The notes under the pieces were generated by a model, which saw only the letters and a program-made list of their open reading frames with translations, searched no databases and was not told the DNA's origin. A DNA stretch of 39,672 nt from JANNAV01 sp031384695 (GTDB lineage Bacteria; Pseudomonadota; Alphaproteobacteria; Rhodobacterales; Rhodobacteraceae), in NCBI GenBank assembly GCA_031384695.1, contig JANNAV010000112.1, positions 1 through 39,672 on the forward strand, given 5' to 3'. Of this stretch, positions 6,786 to 15,955 are shown piece after piece. Numbering within the stretch: the first letter of the stretch is position 1; every line of letters starts with the position of its first letter. The position numbers were made by a program, and so were the translations under genes.

Positions 6786-8306
6786 GCGCACCCAGCCGTC
6801 GGGGATCAAAACCGCAAGGATCGCCAGAGTTTCCAACCTGCCCACCACCATCGCCACCCCGATCACCGACAGCGCCGGGCCGTCAAGCGCGGTGTAGCTG
6901 AACACCGCACTGCCCGAAACGCTGGCCAAAGGCCCGTTGGTGGTCAGGGCCGCCAGCGAAAACATCAACGCAGGCTCGAACTCCACCGATACCAGCGTCA
7001 GCGCCGCCGTGAACACCACCACCGACACCGCAAACAGCATGAAGAACACCCAGGCCACATAGGCACCCTGCCGTCGCAGATGCCGTGCCGCCTGCCCCGA
7101 TCCGCCCACCGAATTCGGATGCACCAGCCGGTCCAGCTCGCGCTCGCCGTGGCGCAGCAACGCATAAACCCGCAACAGTTTCAGCCCGCCCGCCGAGGTG
7201 GCCACCCCGCCCCCCACCACCGAAAGCCCCGCCAGCACCAGACCAAAGCCGTTCACCCCCGACCAATCCATCGCCGTGCGCCAATCGGCCGTCTCAAACC
7301 CGGTGGTGGTCAGGAACGACATCACCATGAAGAAATAGCCCCAAAGCGCCGACAGCGCCGCCGCCACCCCACCGCCGCCGTCGCCCGTCAGCCAGGCACC
7401 GATCAGATGCCGCAAGAACAACACCGCCGTCACCACAAGCAAGATGCCAACCGCCAGCCAGATCTCGTTGAGCCCGGCATTCTCGCCCTCGCGCCGGCGC
7501 CACAGCCCCTGCGCCAGAAACTGCCGGCTGATCGCGGTCACCAGGAACAGGCAGATCAGCGCCTCGCCCCAAACCCCGGACTGCCCGCCCTGCAACCCCC
7601 CCACGGGCGAGATACCAGAGGTGGAAAGCGTTGACATCGCATGACAAATCGCCACAAAACTGCTCTCGCCCGCAAAGATCAGCCCCAGCCACAACACCAG
7701 CGTCAACCCGCCATATGCCGGAAACAGCACCAGCGCGAACCGCCATATCCGCTCGCTTGGTTCGGCCACGCGGGCAATCTGCTCGGCTCCCCCACCAGCC
7801 CCCCGCCCCGGTGCCCGCCCCGACGTTACCTCGGTGCCGCCAAGATTAAGCGGCGCCAGCACCGCCAGCGCCATCAGGATCACGAAAAATCCGCCCATCC
7901 ACCCCACCTGAGCGCGCCACAGATGCACCGTGCGCGGCAGGTCTTCGGGTGCAAAAAGCGTAGCACCGGTGGTGGTCAGGGCCGACAGCATCTCGAACCA
8001 GGCCGCGCCGAAATCAAGCCCCCCTGCCCCCCGCTGCGTCAACGGCAGCGCCAGCAACACCGGCAACACCACATAGGCCGCCGCCAGCGCCACCAGATGG
8101 TTGCGCGCCGCATTGCGCGGCCGGTGCTGCGCCGTGGCAATGGCGATCATCGCCACCAGAATAAGGATGAAACACCCCGAATACAGAAACGCCCGCCCCA
8201 CCGCATGCTCGCGCAACACCACCGCATGCAGCGCCGGCAGGAACATCGAAACCCCCGCAATCCCCATCAGGATCACAAAAAACGGCAGATCAGCCAGGCG
8301 GCGCAT
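6783..8306 (-). CDS. trkH: Potassium uptake protein TrkH/KtrB family
   Basis: This 507-residue polytopic membrane protein is the K+-translocating subunit of a Trk system. Four pore-loop-like repeats with the conserved glycine are visible: SALTTTGATLF, STLSTSGISPVGG, FLTTTGFETADW and AALTTNGPLASV. Hydrophobic helices flank each repeat, starting with a double helix at residues 5-60. The stop codon coincides with the end of a palindromic repeat. The gene lies 2 bases downstream of trkA, so channel and gating subunit should be co-translated. TrkH works with TrkA on its cytoplasmic face. Confidence 0.95.
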   Translation of the reverse strand: MRRLADLPFFVILMGIAGVSMFLPALHAVVLREHAVGRAFLYSGCFILILVAMIAIATAQHRPRNAARNHLVALAAAYVVLPVLLALPLTQRGAGGLDFGAAWFEMLSALTTTGATLFAPEDLPRTVHLWRAQVGWMGGFFVILMALAVLAPLNLGGTEVTSGRAPGRGAGGGAEQIARVAEPSERIWRFALVLFPAYGGLTLVLWLGLIFAGESSFVAICHAMSTLSTSGISPVGGLQGGQSGVWGEALICLFLVTAISRQFLAQGLWRRREGENAGLNEIWLAVGILLVVTAVLFLRHLIGAWLTGDGGGGVAAALSALWGYFFMVMSFLTTTGFETADWRTAMDWSGVNGFGLVLAGLSVVGGGVATSAGGLKLLRVYALLRHGERELDRLVHPNSVGGSGQAARHLRRQGAYVAWVFFMLFAVSVVVFTAALTLVSVEFEPALMFSLAALTTNGPLASVSGSAVFSYTALDGPALSVIGVAMVVGRLETLAILAVLIPDGWVR

Positions 8307-8308
8307 GC

Positions 8309-9685
8309 TCAGAAAAATTCGACCGAGACTTGCAGCAGGCGTTCCACCTCGCGCACGTCCCCGGCCATGCAGAACAGCGCAATCACATCCCCCGCCTCCA
8401 GCCGCAGATCGCCCGTCGGCTTCAACACCTTGTCGCCCTTCATCACCGCCCCCACCAGCACGCCTTCGGGAAACGCCACCTCGCGCACCAGCTTGCCCGC
8501 GATCAGCGAGGTCGACAGCACCTGCGCCTCGATCATCTCGGCCTCGCTGTCACCGATGGAATAGATCGCCCGCACCTTGCCATGCCGGATATGGCGCAGG
8601 ATCGAGGATACGGTGGTGGCGCGCGGGTTGATATAGGCGTCGATATCCAAAGGCCCCATCAAGGGGGCAAGCGTCGGATCATTGACCAAAGCGATGGCCA
8701 TCGGGCAACCGGCCTGTTTGGCGCGCACGGCGGCCAGCAGGTTGGTCTTGTCGTCATCCGTCACCGTCAACACCGCATCGGCGCGGTCAATCGCCGCCTC
8801 CATCAGCAGATCCATATCCATGCCGTCGCCGTGCAGCACGATGGTGCGGGTCAACTGGTCGGCGGCAAATTCGGCGCGGGCGCGGTCTTTCTCGATGATC
8901 TTGGCGCGCACCCGGTCGGTCCGCGCCTCAAGCGCACGGGCGACGGCAAGGCCCACATTACCGCCGCCGATGATGATGATGCGTTCCTGCTTTTTGGTCT
9001 TCTTGCCAAACACTTCCAGTGTTCTGTTCACGTCCTCGGAATGGGTGAACACATAGATCAGATCGGCCGCGAACAACTGATCTCCGGGGTCGGGCGCGAA
9101 CAGCCGCCCGTCGCGGCGCACCCCCACCACGATGGCGCGCAGGCTGACAAACAGATCGTTCAACTGCCGCAACGGCGTATTCAGCACCGGGCAGTCCGCG
9201 TCCAGCGCCAGGCCCAGAAGCTGCGCCTTGCCGCCCATGAAGCTTTCGGTGTCAAAGGTCGCGGGCGCCGCCAACCGCTGCAACGCGGCCTCGGCCACCT
9301 CGCGCTCCGGGCTGATCACCACATCAATCGGCAGATGGTCGCGCCGGTAAAGATCGGCGTAAATCGCGTCAAGATAGCTTTGCGCCCTGAGCCGCGCAAT
9401 CTTGCGCGGCACCGCGAACACCGAATGCGCTACCTGACAGGTGACCATGTTCACCTCGTCGGAATGCGTCGCCGCGATGATCATGTCGGCGTCGCGCGCG
9501 CCCGCCCGCTCCAGCACATCGGGGAACGAGGCAAAGCCGACAATCCCCTGCACATCCAGCGTATCCGTCGCCCGGTGCACCAGATCAGCGTTGAAATCCA
9601 CCACCGTCACATTGTTTTTTTCGCCCGAAAGATGCCGTGCGATCTGCCAGCCAACCTGGCCCGCACCGCAAATGATCACCTTCAT
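8309..9685 (-). CDS. trkA: Trk system potassium transporter regulatory subunit TrkA
   Basis: TrkA is the cytoplasmic nucleotide-binding gating protein of the Trk K+ channel. The 458 residues form two RCK units, each a Rossmann NAD-binding domain plus a C-terminal TrkA-C domain. The first begins MKVIICGAGQVGWQIARHL and the second, near residue 233, IIIIGGGNVGLAVARAL. Each Rossmann core ends in an acidic ligand position (VVDFNAD, IIEKDRA). The ATG at 9685 gives the canonical MKVIICGAG start. It follows ntrX by 58 bases and precedes trkH by 2, in the order conserved in several alphaproteobacteria. Confidence 0.97.
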   Translation of the reverse strand: MKVIICGAGQVGWQIARHLSGEKNNVTVVDFNADLVHRATDTLDVQGIVGFASFPDVLERAGARDADMIIAATHSDEVNMVTCQVAHSVFAVPRKIARLRAQSYLDAIYADLYRRDHLPIDVVISPEREVAEAALQRLAAPATFDTESFMGGKAQLLGLALDADCPVLNTPLRQLNDLFVSLRAIVVGVRRDGRLFAPDPGDQLFAADLIYVFTHSEDVNRTLEVFGKKTKKQERIIIIGGGNVGLAVARALEARTDRVRAKIIEKDRARAEFAADQLTRTIVLHGDGMDMDLLMEAAIDRADAVLTVTDDDKTNLLAAVRAKQAGCPMAIALVNDPTLAPLMGPLDIDAYINPRATTVSSILRHIRHGKVRAIYSIGDSEAEMIEAQVLSTSLIAGKLVREVAFPEGVLVGAVMKGDKVLKPTGDLRLEAGDVIALFCMAGDVREVERLLQVSVEFF

Positions 9686-9743
9686 CCCCGGTCTCCACTG
9701 ATGGCTTCTGCCCTGCCCTCAATCGCACGCTGGGCAAGCCGGG

Positions 9744-11156
9744 TCAATCGCGGCCATCCCCCGCCTCGCCGTCGTCGCCGTCAAACTGCCCGGATTTGGA
9801 GCCGCCAACCACCCCCAAAGACTTTAGCTTGCGGTGCAGCGCGCTGCGCTCCATCCCGACAAACCCCGCGGTGCGGCTGATATTGCCGCCAAACCGGTTG
9901 ATCTGGGTCAGCAGATATTCGCGCTCGAACACCTCGCGCGCCTCACGCAACGACAGCGTCGCCATCGCCCCCCCCAGCACCATCCGGCCGCCCTGCTCGG
10001 TCGGGCTTTCCTGCCCCGGCAATTCGCGCGCCTCAATGGGGCCCGCACCATCGCCGAGGATCAGCACCCGCTCGATCACGTTGCGCAACTGGCGCACATT
10101 GCCCGGCCATTGCATGGTTTGCAGCATCGCCTCCGCCTCCGAGGTCAGTTCCCGCTGCACCAACCCCTGGGTCTTGTGGAACATCTCCACAAAATGCCGC
10201 GTCAACTCCGGGATATCCTCGCGCCGCTCCTCCAGCGACGGCACCGCAATCGGCACCACGTTCAGCCGGTCATACAACTCCTGCCGAAACCGGCCCTGCC
10301 CAATTTCCAGCCGCAGATCGCGCGCGGTGGACGAGATCACCCGCAGATCAACCCGCACCTTGTCGCCGCCACCCGACCGGGTGAATTGCTGATCCGTCAG
10401 CACCCGCAGGATCTTGGATTGCGTGCCCAGCGGCATTTCGGCCACTTCATCGAAATACACCACGCCGCCATGGGCCTGCTCCAACAACCCCTTTTCAATG
10501 CCACGCTCGGCAGATTCGCGGCCAAACAGCACCTCTTCCATCCGGTCAGGCTCGATGGTGGCCGAAGAGACCGAAACGAACGGCGCCGAGGCCCGGTTCG
10601 AATTGCTGTGGATATAGCGCGCCGCCATCTCCTTGCCCGATCCCGCGGGCCCCGTCAGCATCACCCGCCCGTTGGATTTAGTTACCTTTTCCAACTGCGA
10701 TTTCAACGCTTTATAGGCCGTACTTGATCCAAACATCTCAGACGAGCTGACATCGCGCCGCCTGAGGTCCGCGTTCTCGCGCCGCAACCGCGCGGTTTCC
10801 ATCGCCCGGCTGACAACCACCATCAACTGATCAATGTTGAACGGCTTTTCGATGAAATCATAGGCCCCCTGCTTGATCGCCGCCACCGCGATCTCGATGT
10901 TGCCATGCCCCGAGATGATCACCACCGGCACATCCGGGTTGTCGCGCTTCACCGCTTTCAGGATATCAATCCCGTCCATCCGGCTGTCTTTCAGCCAGAT
11001 ATCCAGAATCATCAGACTGGGCGGTTCGGCATTGATCTCGGCCATGCAGGCATCGGAATTGCCTGCCAGACGCACCACATAGCCCTCGTCCCGCAGGATA
11101 TCGCCAATCAACTCGCGGATATCCTTTTCGTCGTCCACAATCAAAATACTGCTCAT
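9744..11156 (-). CDS. ntrX: Nitrogen assimilation response regulator NtrX
   Basis: NtrX is the response regulator partner of NtrY. The 470 residues show a receiver domain (phosphorylation site Asp52 in LMILDIWLKD), an AAA+ domain with Walker A GPAGSGKE (residues 169-176) and a Walker B segment VVYFDEVAEM, and a Fis-type helix-turn-helix near the C-terminus (ISRTAGFVGMERSALHRKLK). The loop that in sigma-54 activators reads GAFTGA is here LFGRESAERGIEKGLL, without that motif. Known alphaproteobacterial NtrX proteins share this, so it is probably not a classical sigma-54 activator. The ATG overlaps the ntrY stop by 4 bases, so NtrY and NtrX are translationally coupled. Confidence 0.97.
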   Translation of the reverse strand: MSSILIVDDEKDIRELIGDILRDEGYVVRLAGNSDACMAEINAEPPSLMILDIWLKDSRMDGIDILKAVKRDNPDVPVVIISGHGNIEIAVAAIKQGAYDFIEKPFNIDQLMVVVSRAMETARLRRENADLRRRDVSSSEMFGSSTAYKALKSQLEKVTKSNGRVMLTGPAGSGKEMAARYIHSNSNRASAPFVSVSSATIEPDRMEEVLFGRESAERGIEKGLLEQAHGGVVYFDEVAEMPLGTQSKILRVLTDQQFTRSGGGDKVRVDLRVISSTARDLRLEIGQGRFRQELYDRLNVVPIAVPSLEERREDIPELTRHFVEMFHKTQGLVQRELTSEAEAMLQTMQWPGNVRQLRNVIERVLILGDGAGPIEARELPGQESPTEQGGRMVLGGAMATLSLREAREVFEREYLLTQINRFGGNISRTAGFVGMERSALHRKLKSLGVVGGSKSGQFDGDDGEAGDGRD

Positions 11157-13408
11157 GCGCCCCCCTGGCCGCTCAAGGCCGTGTTACGTCCCCCGCGCAA
11201 GCGCGGCGCCAAAGGCAGACGGATTTCCGCCATCGCCCCGGCATGGGTGTTACCTTCAAAAATCGCCGCATCCGTCAGGATCAGCGTGCCGCCATGCTCT
11301 TCGATAATCTTCTTCACGATGGGCAGGCCAAGTCCGGTGCCCTTCTCCCGCGTCGTCACATAAGGCTCGAACAGCCGCGCCCGGTCCGGCGGCAGGCCGG
11401 TGCCATTGTCGGCGATCTGGATCAGCACCTCGCTGGCCAGCGTCTGAAGTGTGACGCGAATCTGCGGCACATGGCCCAGGGGTGCGCCTTTTTCATGCAA
11501 GGTTTCAATGGCTTCGCCTGCGTTCTTGATCAGGTTTGTCAACGCCTGCCCGATCATGCCGGCATCAATTTCCAGCAGCACCGGCGCGCTTGGAAAAGAC
11601 CGCACGAACCGCACCCCCGGCTGGCCATTTTCCTGCAACATCACGGCGGCTTTCACCAAAGCCAGCAGATCGGCCTCGCGCCGGTCGGGCTCGGGCATGC
11701 GGGCGAACTTAGAAAACTCGTCCACAATGCGGCGCAAGTCATTGGTCTGGCGCACGATGACATCGGTATACTGGGCCAGATCATCGGGTTCGGCCACCTG
11801 CGGCATGAACTTGCGCTTGATCCGCTCGGCGGAAAGCTGGATCGGGGTCAGCGGGTTCTTGATCTCGTGGGCGATCCGCCGCGCCACATCGCCCCAGGCC
11901 GCCATCCGCTGGGCCGATACCAGATCGGTCACATCGTCAAACGCCACCACATAGCCCTCAAGGCCCCCCGCGTCCGATTTGCGCACCGACATGCGCACCA
12001 GCAGGCTTTCCAGCTTGCCCTTCCGCGTCAGGCGCACCTCCTCCTGAACCGCCCCCGTGGCCTCGCGCAGACGGTTGAAAAGCGCCGCAAATTCCGGCAC
12101 CGCCACCGCCAGCGCCGCATCGCCGCCGCCGATATCCAACAGGCGCACCGCCGCCGGATTGGCGAACTCCACCCGCCCCGTCGCATCAAGGCCGATCACC
12201 CCCGCCGTCACATTCGACAGCACGGAGTCAAACAGCCGCCGCCGCTCCTCGGTGCTGCGGTTGCTGTCCAGCAGCGCCGCCCGCTGCCCCTTCAACTGCC
12301 GCGTCATCTGGTTGAACAGCCGGCCCAGCATGGCAATCTCGTCATCGCCCTCCTCCTCCGGCACCTGCACGTCCAGATCACCCTCGCCCACTCGCTGCGC
12401 AGCCCCCGCCAGCCGGCCAACCGGGCGGCTCAGCCGCTCGGCAAACCACAGGCCCAGCCAGATCGCCGCCAGCACAAGGATCAGCGCGAAGCCCAGATAA
12501 AGCAACCCAAAGTTGAACAACAGCTTGCCGCGATCCGCCTCAAGCTGTTGGTAAAGCGAAACAGTCTGCTTCGTCTCATCCAGCAGCGACAGGATATGCC
12601 CATCCACACTGCGCGAGACGTAAAGATAGCTGTCGGCAAAAGCCTCCAGATGCACCAGCGCGCGGAACTCGTCATTCGGCCAGTCCTCGATCACCACCAC
12701 GTCACCGGCGCGCGCGCGCAAAATGGCCGCAGCGTCGGGTGGCTCAAAATCGAACAGATAAGACCGCTCGCCACGGATTTTCAAAACCCCCGCGCCGTCG
12801 ATCACAAAAACCTCACGCAACCCCCGCTGCACCGCCGCCTGCCCCGCCGTCAGGATCGGGCGGATCTGGCCATCATCGAGAAAAAACGTCGATTGCTTGG
12901 CCACGTTCAGCTTGCCCGCCAGCACCACCGCATCATCTGACAGGCCACGCCGCTGCTCTTCCTCATAGGCCTGTGCGGCCGCCAGCGATGCGCCCACCAC
13001 ATTGCGCACCCGCTCGGAAAACCAGCCCTCAAGCCCGACATTCAGGTTCAGCACCGCGAACACCGCCACCAATATCGTCGGCACCAGCGCCACAAAGGAA
13101 AACACCCCCGTCAGCCGCAGATGCAGCCGCGACCCCGCCGATTGCCGCCGCCGGTCGGCGATCATCCGCGCCACCCGCCCCAGCACCAGTGCCGCCACTA
13201 CCAGCACATAGGCCAGATCAATCAGCAGAATAACCCGCAGGCCCGGCGAACTTGCGCCCTGATTAAGCGGCCCCAGCGCCAGAAACGTGCCCACTGCCAA
13301 CAGCGGCCCCAGAAAGACCAGCGCAAAGGTCATGCCGGTCTGCACGCGCCTCTGGCGCCGCAACCGTGTAAGCCGCACCCAGGTGGCATTGCGAGAACCC
13401 GCCTGCAC
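11153..13408 (-). CDS. ntrY: Sensor histidine kinase NtrY
   Basis: NtrY is the membrane-bound kinase for NtrX. It is linked to nitrogen and redox control in alphaproteobacteria. The 751 residues contain N-terminal membrane helices (TFALVFLGPLLAVGTFLAL, VILLIDLAYVLVVAALVLG, FVALVPTILVAVFAVL), a large extracytoplasmic region, a further helix (LLYLGFALILVLAAIWLGLW), a HAMP region, a PAS domain (VTAGVIGLDATGRVEFAN), a DHp box with the phospho-acceptor His in IAHEIKNPLTP, and an ATPase domain (IADNGTGLPPD, GTGLGLPIVKKI). The frame is open to 13489, but the GTG at 13408 is chosen because AAAGGGA lies 9 bases upstream and the start fits the family length. Confidence 0.96.
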   Translation of the reverse strand: MQAGSRNATWVRLTRLRRQRRVQTGMTFALVFLGPLLAVGTFLALGPLNQGASSPGLRVILLIDLAYVLVVAALVLGRVARMIADRRRQSAGSRLHLRLTGVFSFVALVPTILVAVFAVLNLNVGLEGWFSERVRNVVGASLAAAQAYEEEQRRGLSDDAVVLAGKLNVAKQSTFFLDDGQIRPILTAGQAAVQRGLREVFVIDGAGVLKIRGERSYLFDFEPPDAAAILRARAGDVVVIEDWPNDEFRALVHLEAFADSYLYVSRSVDGHILSLLDETKQTVSLYQQLEADRGKLLFNFGLLYLGFALILVLAAIWLGLWFAERLSRPVGRLAGAAQRVGEGDLDVQVPEEEGDDEIAMLGRLFNQMTRQLKGQRAALLDSNRSTEERRRLFDSVLSNVTAGVIGLDATGRVEFANPAAVRLLDIGGGDAALAVAVPEFAALFNRLREATGAVQEEVRLTRKGKLESLLVRMSVRKSDAGGLEGYVVAFDDVTDLVSAQRMAAWGDVARRIAHEIKNPLTPIQLSAERIKRKFMPQVAEPDDLAQYTDVIVRQTNDLRRIVDEFSKFARMPEPDRREADLLALVKAAVMLQENGQPGVRFVRSFPSAPVLLEIDAGMIGQALTNLIKNAGEAIETLHEKGAPLGHVPQIRVTLQTLASEVLIQIADNGTGLPPDRARLFEPYVTTREKGTGLGLPIVKKIIEEHGGTLILTDAAIFEGNTHAGAMAEIRLPLAPRLRGGRNTALSGQGGA

Positions 13409-13505
13409 CGATCCGCATCCCTTTGCCTGAACGGGTGTTCCCCATCCGCCACATCTTGTGCCAATCGGGCAACGTACCCCGCGCGACACGCTTCATGTTG
13501 CGGTT

Positions 13506-14870
13506 TTACATCAGTTTGCGGCGGCGTGTCACGCGGATATCGAGTTCGGTGATCTTCTTGCGCAAGGTATTGCGGTTGATGCCCAGCAGATCGGCACATT
13601 TGGCCTGATTTCCCGCCGTGGCGTCCAGCGCAATCTCGATCAGCGGCGCCTCCACTTCGCGCAAAATCCGCTCATAAACCCCCGCAGGCGGCAACTGCCC
13701 GCCGTGCAGGTCAAAATAGCGCTTCAGATGCCGCGCAACCGAGGCTGACAGCCGCTCGCCATCCGCCAGCCCCCGCGCGATGGGCACCGACTGGCCGCCA
13801 AGCGCCTGTTCCACCTCGGCCCGGCTGATCTCGGGCTCCGCCGCCGTCACCACCAGCCGCCGCAGGGTGTTTTCCAACTGCCGCACGTTGCCCGGCCAGG
13901 GGTGGCTGCGAATCAACGCCAGCGCCTCTGCCGAGGCCCGCCGCTCCACCCCGCTGTCGCGCGCGCCGCGTGCCAGAAAATGCTCGGTCAGCAGCGGGAT
14001 ATCCTCCACCCGTTCGCGCAGCGGCGGCACCGCCAGCGTCACCCCCCCCAGCCGGTAGAACAGATCGCGGCGGAATTGCCCGCTTTCCAGATGCGCCGTC
14101 AGATCCGATTGCGACGTGGCCATGATCCGCGCCGATTGCGCCCCCATCACATCCAGCATCCGCACCAGCCGCGCCTGCGCCTCAGGCTCGAAATCCGCCA
14201 CCTCGTCCAGCACAAGCGAGCCCCCCCGCGCCCGCGCCAGCAACGCCGAGATCGAATCGATCCCCACCAGATCGCCCGCCTGCGCCACGACGAAGGGCTG
14301 GCTGCGCCGGTCCGAGAAATCGTGAATTGCCCGCGCGATCAGGGATTTGCCGGTGCCGGATTCACCGGTGATCAGCACCGTCAGATCGGCGTTCATCACC
14401 CGCGCCACCAACCGGTACAGCGCCTGCATCGCGGGTGTGCGCCCCACCAGCGGCAGATCATCCCCCGCCTCGCGCGCCACCACCGGTATCACCCGTGGCA
14501 CCATCCGCTTGCGGTCCAGCGCCTTGGCCGACCGCTTCATCAGATCGGGCAGATCGAAAGGCTTGGGCAGATAATCAAACGCCTCCGCCTCTGCCGCCTG
14601 AATGGCCGTCATGATGGTGTTTTGCGCCGAGATCACGATCACCGGCAGGCCGGGGCGCAGCTTGGCAATCTGCGGCAGCGCCTCCAGCCCGTTGCCATCG
14701 GGCATCATCACATCCGAGATCACAAGGTCGCCCTTGCCTTCTTCCACCCAGCGCATCAGCGTCATCAGGCTGGATGTCGCATGCACCCGGCACCCCGCCC
14801 GCGTCAGCGCCTGCGTCAGCACCGTGCGAATGGTGCGGTCATCATCGGCCACCAGAACCGTGCCATCCAT
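13506..14870 (-). CDS. ntrC: Nitrogen regulatory response regulator NtrC (GAFTGA-less)
   Basis: NtrC is the response regulator of NtrB and switches on nitrogen assimilation genes. The 454 residues have a receiver domain (Asp53 in VISDVMMPDG), an AAA+ domain (Walker A GESGTGKS 169-176, Walker B SLVLDEVADF around 218-227) and a C-terminal Fis-type HTH (AGNQAKCADLLGINRNTLRK). Between the Walker motifs, where enteric NtrC has the L1 loop with GAFTGA, the sequence runs DLVGIDSISALLARARGGS and is shorter, so the loop is missing. Rhodobacter capsulatus NtrC has the same deletion and activates sigma-70 RNA polymerase. The start codon overlaps the ntrB stop (TGATG). Confidence 0.97.
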   Translation of the reverse strand: MDGTVLVADDDRTIRTVLTQALTRAGCRVHATSSLMTLMRWVEEGKGDLVISDVMMPDGNGLEALPQIAKLRPGLPVIVISAQNTIMTAIQAAEAEAFDYLPKPFDLPDLMKRSAKALDRKRMVPRVIPVVAREAGDDLPLVGRTPAMQALYRLVARVMNADLTVLITGESGTGKSLIARAIHDFSDRRSQPFVVAQAGDLVGIDSISALLARARGGSLVLDEVADFEPEAQARLVRMLDVMGAQSARIMATSQSDLTAHLESGQFRRDLFYRLGGVTLAVPPLRERVEDIPLLTEHFLARGARDSGVERRASAEALALIRSHPWPGNVRQLENTLRRLVVTAAEPEISRAEVEQALGGQSVPIARGLADGERLSASVARHLKRYFDLHGGQLPPAGVYERILREVEAPLIEIALDATAGNQAKCADLLGINRNTLRKKITELDIRVTRRRKLM

Positions 14871-15955
14871 CAGTCGCTCTCCTTGATTGCATCGCGCGGG
14901 GCCATCGGCAGCGACAGGCGGAACACCGTGCGCCCCGGCACGGAATCTACCGAAATCCAACCTTCATGGTCGGACATGATCTTGGAGACCAGCGCCAGCC
15001 CCAGCCCGGTGCCATTCTCGCGCCCCGACACGAATGGTTCGAATCTATCGGCGGCAATCGGCGAAGGAATGCCCGGCCCATCGTCAATGATCTCGATCTG
15101 CAACGGCAGCTTGGCCCCCGATCCGTCGGGCTTCAACCGCCGCAGGGCATGGTCATAAAACGTATGCAGCCGGATGGTTCCGCCTCTTTTATCAGCGGCT
15201 TCCGAGGCGTTCTTCAACAAGTTCAGAAACACCTGCATCAACTGATCCGGGTCGGCAAAGGTCAAAGGCAAGGACGGGTCGTAATCCTCGACGATGCGCA
15301 TATGCGCGCCAAACCCCACAAGTGCCGACCGCCGTGCGCGGTCCAGCGCATCGTGCAGATTCACCGCCCGGCGTGCGGGCGGGCGCAGATTGTCGAACTG
15401 CTCTACCTGTTCCAGCAGCTTCACCACCCGCCGGGTTTCCTCGACGATCAGATCGGTCAACTCCCGGTCCTCCGCCCCCAGCCCCATCGCCAGCAGTTGC
15501 GCCGCCCCCGATATTCCCGCCAGCGGGTTCTTGATCTCATGCGCCAGCATCTCCGCCATGCCAATCGCCGACCGCGCCGAGGCGGTGACGGTGATCGACC
15601 GGCCCAGCCTGTCGGCCATCTCACGCGGCGAAATCAGCAACAGCACCACCCCCGGCGCGTCCTGCAACGGCGACAGTTGCAAGGTGCAATGCACCGGCGG
15701 CCGCTCGCCGGTGGTCACACTGGCATCGGCGATGAACAGCGGCGAAAGACTGCTCCGCACCCGCGCGAAGGCATCCTCCATCGGCGCATCAATCGACAGG
15801 CGGTCCAGCAAGGGCTGCCCGTTCAGGCTGCGCGCCGAATGGTTCAGAAACGTCTCGCCCGCAGGGTTAACCCCGCCAATCCGCCCGTCCGCCTCGATCA
15901 GCAGCGCCGGCAGCGGCAACGAGGCCCAGACAGATGCCAGCCGCATATCGCTCAT
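14870..15955 (-). CDS. ntrB: Nitrogen regulation sensor histidine kinase NtrB
   Basis: NtrB (GlnL) is the cytosolic kinase/phosphatase that responds to the PII protein and acts on NtrC. The 361 residues have an N-terminal PAS domain (LPLPALLIEADGRIGGVNPAGE), a DHp region with the phospho-acceptor His139 in MLAHEIKNPLAG, and an ATP-binding domain with N, G1 and G2 boxes (LLKNASEA, IIDDGPGI, GTGLGLALV). There are no membrane segments. The ATG at 15955 overlaps the dusB stop as ATGA, which supports it over the longer open frame that runs to 16375 through dusB. Confidence 0.97.
   Translation of the reverse strand: MSDMRLASVWASLPLPALLIEADGRIGGVNPAGETFLNHSARSLNGQPLLDRLSIDAPMEDAFARVRSSLSPLFIADASVTTGERPPVHCTLQLSPLQDAPGVVLLLISPREMADRLGRSITVTASARSAIGMAEMLAHEIKNPLAGISGAAQLLAMGLGAEDRELTDLIVEETRRVVKLLEQVEQFDNLRPPARRAVNLHDALDRARRSALVGFGAHMRIVEDYDPSLPLTFADPDQLMQVFLNLLKNASEAADKRGGTIRLHTFYDHALRRLKPDGSGAKLPLQIEIIDDGPGIPSPIAADRFEPFVSGRENGTGLGLALVSKIMSDHEGWISVDSVPGRTVFRLSLPMAPRDAIKESD

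Noticed and set aside
13448..13465. Sigma-54-like promoter upstream of ntrY (TGGCAC on the minus strand followed by TGTGGC)
   Set aside because: The -24 half matches, but the -12 GC falls one base out of register, so it does not fit the consensus spacing.
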